Shown here piece after piece: positions 1-7,437 of a stretch of DNA of 64,000 bases. How positions within the stretch are numbered: position 1 is the stretch's first letter; every line of letters starts with the position of its first letter. The translations under genes were made by a program, and so were the position numbers. This DNA comes from Arthrobacter sp. 9V. Lineage in GTDB: Bacteria; Actinomycetota; Actinomycetes; Actinomycetales; Micrococcaceae. Where the stretch lies: the NCBI RefSeq assembly GCF_902506065.1, contig NZ_LR732912.1:3240848-3304847 (forward strand), in the 5' to 3' direction. The notes under the pieces are model-generated. The model did no database searches and was not told the origin of the DNA. It saw only the letters and a list, made by a program, of their open reading frames with translations.

Positions 1-2
1 GC

Positions 3-362
3 GAACTCCTGGCATCGCAGCCGCAGGCCCGGCTCCTCATTCACCCGGGCACGGCAGCTACGCGCGGGATTGCCGACGGCGACTACGCCACCGTGACCAA
101 CCAGCGCGGCGAGGTCCTGTGCCGGGCTGAGCTCAGCACCTCGGTCCGGCCTGACACTGTCTTCCTGCCGTTCCACTTCCCTGGCCAGGAAAACGCCAAC
201 CGCCTTACGGAGGCGGCCACAGATCCCATTTCCGGCATGCCGGAATTCAAGACCAGCCGGGTGTGGGTCCGGAAGGCAGTTGCCGCACAGGCACCGGCCT
301 CGGGTTCTTCGAGTATTCCGGCCATGGCCGGGCTCCCGGTGCACGTCAAGGAGGCCTCATGA
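3..362 (+). CDS. Assimilatory nitrate reductase, C-terminal part (partial)
   Basis: Only the last 119 codons are present; the gene begins before the window. The protein end carries the molybdopterin-dinucleotide-binding fold typical of the C-terminus of bacterial assimilatory nitrate reductases: a GIADGDYATVTNQRGEV beta segment, then the FLPFHFPG and ENANRLTEAATDPISGMPEFK segments that close the Mo-bisMGD site. The family reduces nitrate to nitrite in the cytoplasm. The stop overlaps the start of the next gene (ATGA), so the two are translationally coupled. The next protein is an FAD/[2Fe-2S] protein that probably feeds electrons to it. A formate dehydrogenase-like family member is the alternative, but the neighbour and the nir genes at 11-16 kb favour nitrate reductase. 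Confidence 0.85.
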   Translation, partial: ELLASQPQARLLIHPGTAATRGIADGDYATVTNQRGEVLCRAELSTSVRPDTVFLPFHFPGQENANRLTEAATDPISGMPEFKTSRVWVRKAVAAQAPASGSSSIPAMAGLPVHVKEAS

Positions 363-1921
363 GCGAGCGCATTGTTGTTGTTGGATTCGGCCCGGTGGCT
401 GCCCGGCTCGTGGACGAATTGCTGCCCACCGTGCGCACCGGTTTGGTGCAGTTGCTGGTGATTGGTCAAGAAGCGGAAGCCGCGTATAACCGTGTGATGG
501 TTGCCGAGTTGGGCGTCGGCCGGACCACCGCCGAGGCTCTGGCCATGGCGGATGCCGCCGAGTTGGAGGCCGACGGCGTGGACGTGAGGTTGGGCATAAA
601 GGTCAAGCGGATCGACCGTGCCCGCCAGAACGTAGCCTTGTCCGATGGGACCACGGAGCATTATGACCGGCTGGTATTCGCTACCGGATCCCGTCCAGTG
701 ATTCCGAACCTCACCGGCCTCAACCCTGATCCCTCCGGGCCGGTGCTTCCTCCCGGTGTGACTACTTTGCGGGATCTCCAGGATGCCGCCGTGCTTCGCG
801 CAGCCGTTGCCGAGGGCAAGCACGTGGTGGTGTTGGGTGGTGGTGTGCTCGGTTTGGAGACTGCCCTGGCTGCCTCCGAAGAAGGCGCCCGGACCACTGT
901 GGTTCACAACGGTCCCTTCCCGCTGGGCCGTAGCATTGACCGCGGCAGTGGATCGGTCCTCACCAACAGCCTGCGGACCGGTGGCGTCCGCATGGCAGGT
1001 AACGCACGGTCCACCGGCGTGGAGACAGCCGGACCAGGTGGGAGCTTCTCGGCTTTACTGCTGGACGACGGCTCGGCGATCGACGGCGACCTGCTGGTGT
1101 TGTCCTGTGGTGTGCGCCCCCGCATCGAGTTGGCGGAGGGCTGTGGCCTTCCCGTTGCCTCCGGCATTCTGGTTGATCACCATCTCCGCACCTATCACGA
1201 GCCCCACATGTTCGCGATCGGCGACTGCGCTGAAGTCCGCTGCCCGGACGCTGCCTGTGTTGATTGCCGTCATGCCCTTGGCCCCTCGGGCCTGGTTGGT
1301 CCGGGCTGGCGGCAGGCCGAGTGGTTGGCCGAGTACCTCGTGGTCCTTGCCCGTGATGGCCAGGCAGCTGCGGATGCCTTGGAAGCACTGCCCACTGAGC
1401 AGCCCGGAGTGGTTGTCTTGAAGGCACGCGGCATCAACCTCGCCGTGGCCGGCGACAACCAGGCTGACCCGTGGGATGAGGAGTTGCTGGAAGCCGGAGC
1501 TGTGCCCGGGCGGGCGCGCCGGCAGATCTCCCAGTGGGCCGATCCCGAGCATGGCCGGTACGTCAAAATGACCACCCGCGGCGGAGTGTTGGAGGGTTTG
1601 GTTGCGGTAGGCATGCCCCGCACTGCCGCCGAGCTGGTGGTCTTGTTCGAACGTGCCTCGGAACTGCCCGCGGACCGCTCCTTGTTGCTCCGCCTCGACG
1701 GGCCGGACCAACTCGATGCCGGGGCCACCAGCAACGATCCCCAACGGACTATTTGCCGTTGCGCCGGAGTCAGTGCGGCCGGCATTGAGGACTCCGTGGT
1801 GGAGGGCTGCGGCACTGTGGGTGAGGTTTCCAAGGCCACCCGCGCCGGAACAGGCTGCGGAGGATGCCACGAGGACATCAAGGGAATCATTGAGAAGCAC
1901 TTCCAAGCTGCTGCCGCGTAG
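359..1921 (+). CDS. NAD(P)/FAD oxidoreductase with C-terminal BFD-like [2Fe-2S] domain; nitrate reductase electron-transfer subunit (NasB-like)
   Basis: A 520-residue flavoprotein. The first Rossmann motif (VVVGFGPVAARLV) is at residues 5-17 and the second, NAD-binding one (GGGVLGLE) near 160. The last 57 residues form a BFD-like [2Fe-2S] domain with cysteines at about 466, 468, 500 and 503 (CRC...CGGC). This resembles the N-terminal half of NirB without the sulfite/nitrite-reductase part, which is the architecture of NasB-type partners that move electrons from NAD(P)H to assimilatory nitrate reductase. The ATG at 359 overlaps the upstream stop (ATGA), which decides the start; an in-frame start at 263 would lie inside the nitrate reductase gene. 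The partner role is inferred from fusion-like coupling and domain order. Confidence 0.85.
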   Translation: MSERIVVVGFGPVAARLVDELLPTVRTGLVQLLVIGQEAEAAYNRVMVAELGVGRTTAEALAMADAAELEADGVDVRLGIKVKRIDRARQNVALSDGTTEHYDRLVFATGSRPVIPNLTGLNPDPSGPVLPPGVTTLRDLQDAAVLRAAVAEGKHVVVLGGGVLGLETALAASEEGARTTVVHNGPFPLGRSIDRGSGSVLTNSLRTGGVRMAGNARSTGVETAGPGGSFSALLLDDGSAIDGDLLVLSCGVRPRIELAEGCGLPVASGILVDHHLRTYHEPHMFAIGDCAEVRCPDAACVDCRHALGPSGLVGPGWRQAEWLAEYLVVLARDGQAAADALEALPTEQPGVVVLKARGINLAVAGDNQADPWDEELLEAGAVPGRARRQISQWADPEHGRYVKMTTRGGVLEGLVAVGMPRTAAELVVLFERASELPADRSLLLRLDGPDQLDAGATSNDPQRTICRCAGVSAAGIEDSVVEGCGTVGEVSKATRAGTGCGGCHEDIKGIIEKHFQAAAA

Positions 1922-1955
1922 CCCGTGGTTCGGGGGTTCCCTGCTCCGATTCGGG

Positions 1956-2003
1956 GGTTCCCTGCTCGGAGTGCCGTGCGCACGGCATGATCAGCAGGGA
2001 ACC
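1956..2003. repeat. Intergenic palindrome, family A copy 1
   Basis: Nested inverted repeat. Outer arms GGTTCCCTGCT (1956-1966) and AGCAGGGAACC (1993-2003) pair over 11 bp, and the core TGCCGTGCGCACGGCA (1972-1987) is a perfect 16-bp palindrome. The left arm is preceded by a second copy of itself (GGGGGTTCCCTGCTC at about 1933-1946). It lies between two plus-strand genes and ends 15 bp before the -10 box of the next gene. A related copy follows that gene at 2834-2881. Confidence 0.85.
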
Positions 2004-2018
2004 ATCGAATCGGGCGCT

Positions 2019-2030
2019 TAGACTGCTCGG
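2019..2030 (+). promoter_or_regulatory. Leaderless promoter of the MBL-fold gene
   Basis: TAGACT (2019-2024) matches the actinobacterial TANNNT -10 element and is followed by exactly 6 nt and the GTG start at 2031. No Shine-Dalgarno sequence is present, so transcription probably starts at or next to the start codon. Confidence 0.6.
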
Positions 2031-2810
2031 GTGAACGTAACCGAGCAGGCGCCAGGCGTCTTTCTTGTGGAAGGACCGGCGTCCAACTGGCTGATCGTGC
2101 GGGATGATTCGGGATTCATGCTGATCGACGGCGGTTACCCTGCAGACCGCGGGCTGGTCCTCGAGTCCATCCGTGGGCTGGGCTTGGAGCCTGCTGACGC
2201 GAAGGCCATGCTCATCACGCATGGGCACGTGGACCATACAGGATCTGCAGCCTACTTTTCACGGACCTTCGGCACGCCCATCCTGTGTTCCCCAGAGGAA
2301 CTGGCCCATGTCCAGGGCAAGGAGAAACATCAGGTCACGTTGGGCCAGGTCCTGGTTCGTGCTTGGCGTCCCCGCGTTTTCCGTTGGATGCTGCATGTCA
2401 TCAAGGCCAAGGCCCTGCAGGCGGAACCGGCCACGAGTGCCGGGGCTTGGACAGTTGGAGCACTCCGGAACCTGCCGGGAAAGCCGGAAGCCATCCTCCT
2501 GCCGGGACATACCCCCGGTAACGTGGCCTTGCTGATGCCGACGGCCGGGGCCATTGCCGTAGGTGACACCTTTGTGAGCGGCCATCCGATCAGCCGGAGA
2601 TCCGGCCCGCAAATGCTGCACAAGATGTACCACACAGACGCCGCCGGGGCCCTCGATTCGGCACTATCGCTGGGTGCGGAGCAAGCCACCGCCCAAGCCA
2701 CCCTCCAAGCCGCTGAAAAGGCCACCGCCCAAGCCACCGTGATCCTGCCGGGCCACGGACCTGCCCTGCACATGCCGTTGGCCGAAGCCCTCGCGGCACT
2801 CCAAACCTAG
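2031..2810 (+). CDS. MBL-fold metallo-hydrolase
   Basis: A 259-residue metallo-beta-lactamase-fold protein. The metal motif HGHVDH sits at about residues 65-70 in the context LITHGHVDHTG, with further family histidines in LPGHTPGNV (about 158) and LPGHGPAL (about 239). These identify a glyoxalase II-like dinuclear metal hydrolase; the substrate cannot be told. A low-complexity stretch (ATAQATLQAAEKATAQAT) precedes the last histidine motif and is probably a surface helix grown by repeat expansion. The GTG start is supported by a leaderless promoter 6 nt upstream. The gene stands alone, bracketed by two family A palindromes, and is not obviously part of the nitrate unit. Confidence 0.85.
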   Translation: MNVTEQAPGVFLVEGPASNWLIVRDDSGFMLIDGGYPADRGLVLESIRGLGLEPADAKAMLITHGHVDHTGSAAYFSRTFGTPILCSPEELAHVQGKEKHQVTLGQVLVRAWRPRVFRWMLHVIKAKALQAEPATSAGAWTVGALRNLPGKPEAILLPGHTPGNVALLMPTAGAIAVGDTFVSGHPISRRSGPQMLHKMYHTDAAGALDSALSLGAEQATAQATLQAAEKATAQATVILPGHGPALHMPLAEALAALQT

Positions 2811-2833
2811 GCACGCACAGAGCCCGCCTCGAT

Positions 2834-2881
2834 GGTTCCCTGCCGGGAGTGCCGTGCGCACGGCATGATTGGCAGGGAACC
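2834..2881. repeat. Intergenic palindrome, family A copy 2
   Basis: Same design as 1956-2003: arms GGTTCCCTGCC (2834-2844) and GGCAGGGAACC (2871-2881) around the identical 16-bp core TGCCGTGCGCACGGCA (2850-2865). The last arm base changes from T/A in copy 1 to C/G here on both sides, so pairing is kept. The outer flanks are inverted relative to copy 1. It lies between convergent genes, where it could act as a two-way terminator. Confidence 0.85.
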
Positions 2882-2916
2882 CCCGAAACGGGCGTCCGTA
2901 CTCGCTAAAGGTTGAG

Positions 2917-4326
2917 CTACATGTGCACGTGCAGGCGCCGCGCGGCCTCCGAGATGGAACCGGTCAGCGACGGGTACACCGTGAAGGCACTGGCTACGTC
3001 ATCAACGTGGAGCTTCTGTGTCACTGCCACAGAGATCGGGAAGATGAGTTCAGAGGCGTTGGGTCCAACCACCACGCCACCAATCACGGTGCCGGATCCC
3101 TTGCGGGCGATGATCTTCACGAAGCCGTCTTTGGTGTTGCGCATCTTGGCGCGGGCGTTGCTCAGCAGGGACAACATCACAACGTCACCCTGATACTTGC
3201 CTGACGCGAGGTCTGCCTCGGAGACGCCCACGGAGGCAATTTCCGGGGACGTGAAGATGTTGGAGGCCACTTGGTTGAGCTTGAGCGGCTTGACGCCATC
3301 ACCCATGAAGTGCGCGATCGCGATGCGTCCCTGCATGGCAGCAACGGATGCCAAGGCGAAGACACCCGTGCAGTCCCCTGCAGCGTAGATGTTGGGGGCA
3401 GTGGTGCGGGAAACGCCGTCCACCTTGATGTGCCCGGACTCCGTGAGGGTCACGCCGGCTTCTTCAAGGCCGATGCCTGCGGTGTTGGGGATGGAGCCGA
3501 CACACACCAGGCAGTGAGTACCTGTCACGATCGAGCCGTCACCCAAGGTGACCTTCACGCCGTCGTCCGTTCGCTCTACTGCGTTGGCGCGGGACTTGGA
3601 CAAAACGTTGACGCCGCGGCGTTCAAAGACGCCTTCCAGCAGCTTGGCGGCGTCGGTGTCTTCGCCCGGAAGGACCTGGTCGCGGCTGGAGATCAAGGTG
3701 ACCTTGGAGCCGAGGCCGTTGTAGGCGGAGGCGAACTCGGCACCGGTAACGCCCGAACCCACAACAATGAGTTCCTCGGGAAGCTCGTCCAGGTTGTAGA
3801 TCTGGGCCCAGTTGAGGATGCGTTCGCCGTCCGGCTTTGCCGTGGGGAGTTCACGCGGGTGTGCGCCAACAGCCAGAAGGATGGCGTCGGCGTCGATGGT
3901 GCGGGTGCCATCAATGGTGAGGACTTCGATGGTGTTGTTGTCCAGCAGCTTCCCGGAACCGATGACGATCTCCACGCCCAGGCGCTCGAGTCCGGCACGG
4001 ATGTCATCAGACTGGCCATGGGCCAGAGTGAGGACGCGATCATTGATGTGCTTGAGGTCGGCGCGGGGCTTGGAAGCGGTGCCGTCGCCGTCGAACTTCA
4101 CTCCAAGTTCGTCCGCCTCACCGACGCGTGTCATGAGGTCGGCGGTGGCAATAAGGGTTTTGGAAGGCACGACGTCGGTCAGCACCGCGGAGCCGCCGAG
4201 GCCTGCCCGCTCGATGATGGTGACGTGCGCGCCGAGCGAGGCGGCCACCATGGCAGCTTCATATCCGCCGGGACCACCTCCCAGGATCGCGATACGGGGG
4301 GCACTGAAGTCAACTTGGGTGGTCAC
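2917..4326 (-). CDS. lpdA: NAD(P)H-quinone dehydrogenase, LpdA type
   Basis: A flavoprotein of the pyridine nucleotide-disulfide reductase family, about 469 residues. The N-terminus has the FAD Rossmann motif ILGGGPGGYEAA and then AGLGGSAVLTDVVPSKTL. In that position true lipoamide dehydrogenases have a redox CXXXXC pair; here both cysteines are absent. This is the signature of the mycobacterial LpdA (Rv3303c) group, which reduces quinones with NAD(P)H rather than lipoamide. A middle NAD motif (GSGVTGAEFA), the second FAD motif (YAAGDCTG) and the dimerisation domain follow. The GTG at 4326 is preceded by TTGAGG; the in-frame TTG at 4335 is the alternative start. It is divergent from punA across about 100 bp. 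Confidence 0.85.
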   Translation of the reverse strand: MTTQVDFSAPRIAILGGGPGGYEAAMVAASLGAHVTIIERAGLGGSAVLTDVVPSKTLIATADLMTRVGEADELGVKFDGDGTASKPRADLKHINDRVLTLAHGQSDDIRAGLERLGVEIVIGSGKLLDNNTIEVLTIDGTRTIDADAILLAVGAHPRELPTAKPDGERILNWAQIYNLDELPEELIVVGSGVTGAEFASAYNGLGSKVTLISSRDQVLPGEDTDAAKLLEGVFERRGVNVLSKSRANAVERTDDGVKVTLGDGSIVTGTHCLVCVGSIPNTAGIGLEEAGVTLTESGHIKVDGVSRTTAPNIYAAGDCTGVFALASVAAMQGRIAIAHFMGDGVKPLKLNQVASNIFTSPEIASVGVSEADLASGKYQGDVVMLSLLSNARAKMRNTKDGFVKIIARKGSGTVIGGVVVGPNASELIFPISVAVTQKLHVDDVASAFTVYPSLTGSISEAARRLHVHM

Positions 4327-4417
4327 AATCCTCAATTCTCGCTCATTGCCACGCTGGTCGCCACCCAGCCGAACCTCACCCGCGCTCTGTCCCTACCAAA
4401 GTCCTGCGGCCGCAAGG

Positions 4418-4429
4418 TAGCTTGTACCA
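4418..4429 (+). promoter_or_regulatory. Leaderless promoter of punA
   Basis: TAGCTT (4418-4423) is followed by 6 nt and the GTG start at 4430, with no ribosome-binding site in between. It is the same arrangement as at 2019, 51687, 52534 and, on the minus strand, 25601 and 57008. Confidence 0.55.
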
Positions 4430-5248
4430 GTGAGTAACACTGAGCTGATGAACACTGACCCTTTCGAGGCCGCGAAGGCCGCTGCGGACTTCATCGCCGC
4501 GGAGACCGGCGTCGAGTCCCATGACGTAGCCCTGGTGCTCGGATCCGGATGGGCGGAAGCCGCCGACCTGATCGGCGAAACCACCGCGACCCTGAACGCT
4601 TCCGAGGTTCCCGGTTTCCATAAACCAGCGGTGGTGGGCCATGTTGGCACCATCCGCTCCGTCCTCACCAAGGAGGGCAAGCGAGCCTTGGTGCTCGGCG
4701 CCAGGACCCACTATTACGAAGGCCGCGGCGTGCGGTCCGTAGTGCACGGCGTTCGGACGGCAGCAGCGGCCGGTTGCACCACGCTGGTGCTCACCAATGG
4801 TTGCGGTGGCCTCAACGAGGATTGGACCCCGGGGACCCCGGTACTGATCAGTGACCACATCAACCTCACGGCCACCTCACCGCTTGAAGGCGCAACATTC
4901 GTTGACCTCACGGACCTCTACTCCTCACGAATCCGAGATCTCGCGCGGGAAGTAGATCCGTCCCTCCAAGAAGGCGTGTACGCACAGTTCACGGGCCCCC
5001 ACTATGAGACGCCGGCAGAGGTCCAGTACGCCAAGCGGATAGGGGCCGATCTGGTGGGCATGTCCACGGCGCTCGAAGCAATCGCCGGCCGCCATGCAGG
5101 CATGGAAGTTTTCGGCATCTCCCTGGTTACCAATCTGGCAGCGGGTATCAGCCCGGTTCCGTTGAGCCACGCCGAAGTGCTCGAAGCCGGACACGCAGCA
5201 GGCAACCGGATCTCCAAACTTCTGGCGGAAATCATCGCAAAACTCTAG
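4430..5248 (+). CDS. punA: Purine-nucleoside phosphorylase
   Basis: A 272-residue trimeric-type (NP-II) purine nucleoside phosphorylase. It splits purine ribo- and deoxyribonucleosides with phosphate to free base and (deoxy)ribose-1-phosphate, in the cytoplasm. Visible family motifs are VLGSGW (phosphate loop, near residue 35), THYYEGRG, LTNGCGGL, GPHYETPAEV and the purine-site segment SLVTNLAAGI. Length is normal. The GTG start fits the leaderless promoter just upstream. It supplies sugar phosphates to the salvage route that also uses deoC (27339-28031) and a phosphohexomutase (9158-10903), although those genes are not adjacent. Confidence 0.92.
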   Translation: MSNTELMNTDPFEAAKAAADFIAAETGVESHDVALVLGSGWAEAADLIGETTATLNASEVPGFHKPAVVGHVGTIRSVLTKEGKRALVLGARTHYYEGRGVRSVVHGVRTAAAAGCTTLVLTNGCGGLNEDWTPGTPVLISDHINLTATSPLEGATFVDLTDLYSSRIRDLAREVDPSLQEGVYAQFTGPHYETPAEVQYAKRIGADLVGMSTALEAIAGRHAGMEVFGISLVTNLAAGISPVPLSHAEVLEAGHAAGNRISKLLAEIIAKL

Positions 5249-5263
5249 GCATCGCTCTCATGA

Positions 5264-5307
5264 GCACCGCGGGGTCACTGAATCATTGGTGGCCCCGCTG
5301 CGCTTTA
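5264..5307 (+). terminator. Probable terminator of punA
   Basis: Imperfect stem GCACCGCGGGGTCAC (5264-5278) with GTGGCCCCGCTGCGC (5289-5303), 12 of 15 bases paired, followed by TTTAA. The CGCGGGGTCA core resembles the family B palindromes at 9059 and 28326. Confidence 0.5.
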
Positions 5308-5746
5308 ACCCGCAGGGATGCCCAGGAGTTTCATCGCTAAAAAGGTGCGCGCTAACAATTTGGCGGCCGATCCAGATACACAGCGAATTCTCAGAATAAA
5401 TATGCTTTATGGCGAAACATTTGCCCCTCTCTGCCCAAAAATGTCACGCGCGCACGTTGGCAATGTAAGCGCTTGCGCATGTACTCGGCAGTAACCGGAA
5501 AAGGTCCCCGCAACGCCCTTTGATCTACCACCTAACACGTGTCTAGCGTGGAGAGTGTTCCGGTAAGTCGACGTACCGTAACCACCGCGGCGGATGGCTG
5601 AAAAGCTTCCCCGCACATGGAAACAATGGCGTCCATCGATGGCGCCTCGGCGGATCGACGGACGCCTGAGTAGTAGAGAACCCCCCATCAGGGGGTCAGG
5701 GCATGCGCCCCACTCCACGAAGTACAACTCCGCGAGAAGAGCAAGC
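5308..5746 (+). promoter_or_regulatory. Long upstream region of the levansucrase gene
   Basis: About 440 bp with no convincing gene. It holds a LacI-type half-palindrome TGTAAGCGCTTGCGCA (5464-5479), a near-perfect 18-bp palindrome CGGTAAGTCGACGTACCG (5561-5578; 16 of 18 positions symmetric) and a CCCCC-ATCA-GGGGG hairpin (5682-5695) about 50 nt before the start codon. An in-frame ATG at 5594 would add 51 residues ahead of a good signal peptide and is not used here. Binding by a LacI-family protein and structural control of the leader are inferences. Confidence 0.5.
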
Positions 5747-7345
5747 ATGAACACGCACTTAACCCCTCAACGGCCGCGCCGCCGGCTGCGACAGGCAGTG
5801 GCCGTGGCAGCAGCGGCCGGCGTGGCCGGCAGCATCCTGCTGGTGACGCCCGCCGCGCAGGCCAACCTGCCGGCCGACCCGCCGTCGAGCACCATGCCGG
5901 CACCCACGCCCGGCTTCCCGCTGCCAACCACCCACACGCAGCAGGCCTATGATCCCGCGGCAGACTTCACGTCCAAATGGACGCGGGCCGACGCCAAACA
6001 GATCATGGCCCAGAGCAACCCCAACGTTGCCCCTGGCCAGAACTCCATGAGCCCCGACGTCACCATGCCGGAAATCCCCAAGGACTTCCCTGCCATGAAC
6101 GAGGACGTCTGGGTATGGGACACCTGGTCCCTGACGGACGAGAACGCCAACCAGATCAGCTACAAGGGCTGGGACGTAGTCTTCTCCCTGGTGGCTGACC
6201 GGCACGCCGGCTACGGTTTCGACCAGCGCCACTGGAACGCCAGGATCGGCTACTTCTTCCGCAAAACCAACGCCGATCCCGCCAAGGACAAATGGAACTA
6301 CGGCGGACACCTGTTCCTGGACAACACGTCCATCGGCAACACGGAATGGTCCGGTTCCACGCGCCTCATGCAGGGCAACAAGATCAACGTCTTCTACACG
6401 GCCACCACGTTCTACGATGTGGCCGAGCGGAATGCGGGAGGCGGCGGGATCGCTCCGGACGCCGCAATCGCCAAGGCACTGGGAAACATCCATGCCACCA
6501 AGGACGGCGTGACCTTCGACGGCTTCCAACACACCAAACTGCTGGAACCGGACGGAAAGCTGTACCAGAACAAGGCCCAGAATCCCGGCTTTGCATTCCG
6601 TGATCCCTACACCTTTGCTGATCCCGCCCACCCTGGCAAAACCTTCATGGTCTTCGAAGGCAACACCGGCGGCACCCGCGGCTCCTACAAATGCAAGCAG
6701 GAAGACCTCGGCTACGCCCCGGGCGACCCCAACGCAGAGACCGTAGCCCAGGTCAACAGCACGGGCGCCTGGTACCAGACCGCCAACGTAGGCCTCGCTG
6801 TCGCGGACAACAAGGACCTCACCAAGTGGAGCTTCCTGCCTCCGGTCCTCTCCGCCAACTGCGTGAACGACCAGACCGAGCGTCCGCAGATCTTCATCCA
6901 AAACGAGAACGGCAAGAACAAGTACTACCTGTTCACCATCAGCCACCAGTTCACGTACGCAGATGGAATGCGCGGCCCGGATGGTGTGTACGGTTTCGTC
7001 GGCGACGGCGTCCGCTCCGACTACCAACCGGTCAACAACAGCGGCCTGGCCCTGGGATCCCCCACGGACCTGAACATGCCGGCCAACGCTCCGGAGGGTC
7101 CGGACCCGCGTCAGAACGGCCGCCAGTTCCAGGCCTACTCGCACTACGTCCAGCCGGGCGGCCTCGTCCAGTCCTTCATTGACAACGTGGACGGCGTCCG
7201 CGGCGGATCACTGTCACCCACGGTGAAGATGAACTTCCAAGGCGGCGTGACACAGGTGGACCGCAGCTTCGGCCAAAACGGCCTTGGCCCGTTCGGTTAC
7301 CTTCCCACCAACGTCCGCGTTGGCGGCGAAGGCCTCTACAAGTAG
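5747..7345 (+). CDS. Levansucrase, GH68, secreted
   Basis: A 532-residue glycoside hydrolase family 68 enzyme. It splits sucrose and transfers the fructosyl unit to build levan or to water, outside the cell. The N-terminus is a signal peptide with an arginine-rich n-region (PRRRLRQ), a hydrophobic stretch and cleavage after PAAQA near residue 38. The catalytic trio is visible: nucleophile Asp in VWVWDTWSL (about 125), transition-state stabiliser in FRDPYTF (about 284) and acid/base Glu in TERPQIF (about 378). The ATG at 5747 follows a purine-rich GAGAAGAGC sequence. A GH32 fructanase follows 92 bp downstream, so synthesis and use of fructan are probably linked. Inulosucrase activity cannot be excluded by sequence alone. 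Confidence 0.9.
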   Translation: MNTHLTPQRPRRRLRQAVAVAAAAGVAGSILLVTPAAQANLPADPPSSTMPAPTPGFPLPTTHTQQAYDPAADFTSKWTRADAKQIMAQSNPNVAPGQNSMSPDVTMPEIPKDFPAMNEDVWVWDTWSLTDENANQISYKGWDVVFSLVADRHAGYGFDQRHWNARIGYFFRKTNADPAKDKWNYGGHLFLDNTSIGNTEWSGSTRLMQGNKINVFYTATTFYDVAERNAGGGGIAPDAAIAKALGNIHATKDGVTFDGFQHTKLLEPDGKLYQNKAQNPGFAFRDPYTFADPAHPGKTFMVFEGNTGGTRGSYKCKQEDLGYAPGDPNAETVAQVNSTGAWYQTANVGLAVADNKDLTKWSFLPPVLSANCVNDQTERPQIFIQNENGKNKYYLFTISHQFTYADGMRGPDGVYGFVGDGVRSDYQPVNNSGLALGSPTDLNMPANAPEGPDPRQNGRQFQAYSHYVQPGGLVQSFIDNVDGVRGGSLSPTVKMNFQGGVTQVDRSFGQNGLGPFGYLPTNVRVGGEGLYK

Positions 7346-7437
7346 GCAGCAACACCCGGCCGTCAGGCCAAGGCAGGGGTGACCGGTCCCACGAGGATCG
7401 GCACCCTTGCCAACCCCCAACCCCCAGGATCTTCCCC

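Noticed and set aside
1921..2881. Insertion sequence or composite transposon around the MBL gene
   Set aside because: No transposase and no target-site duplication; the flanking elements are only about 48-bp palindromes.
2917..4326. Dihydrolipoamide dehydrogenase of a 2-oxoacid dehydrogenase complex
   Set aside because: The redox-active cysteine pair is replaced (GLGGSAVLTDVVPSK), and no complex genes are near.
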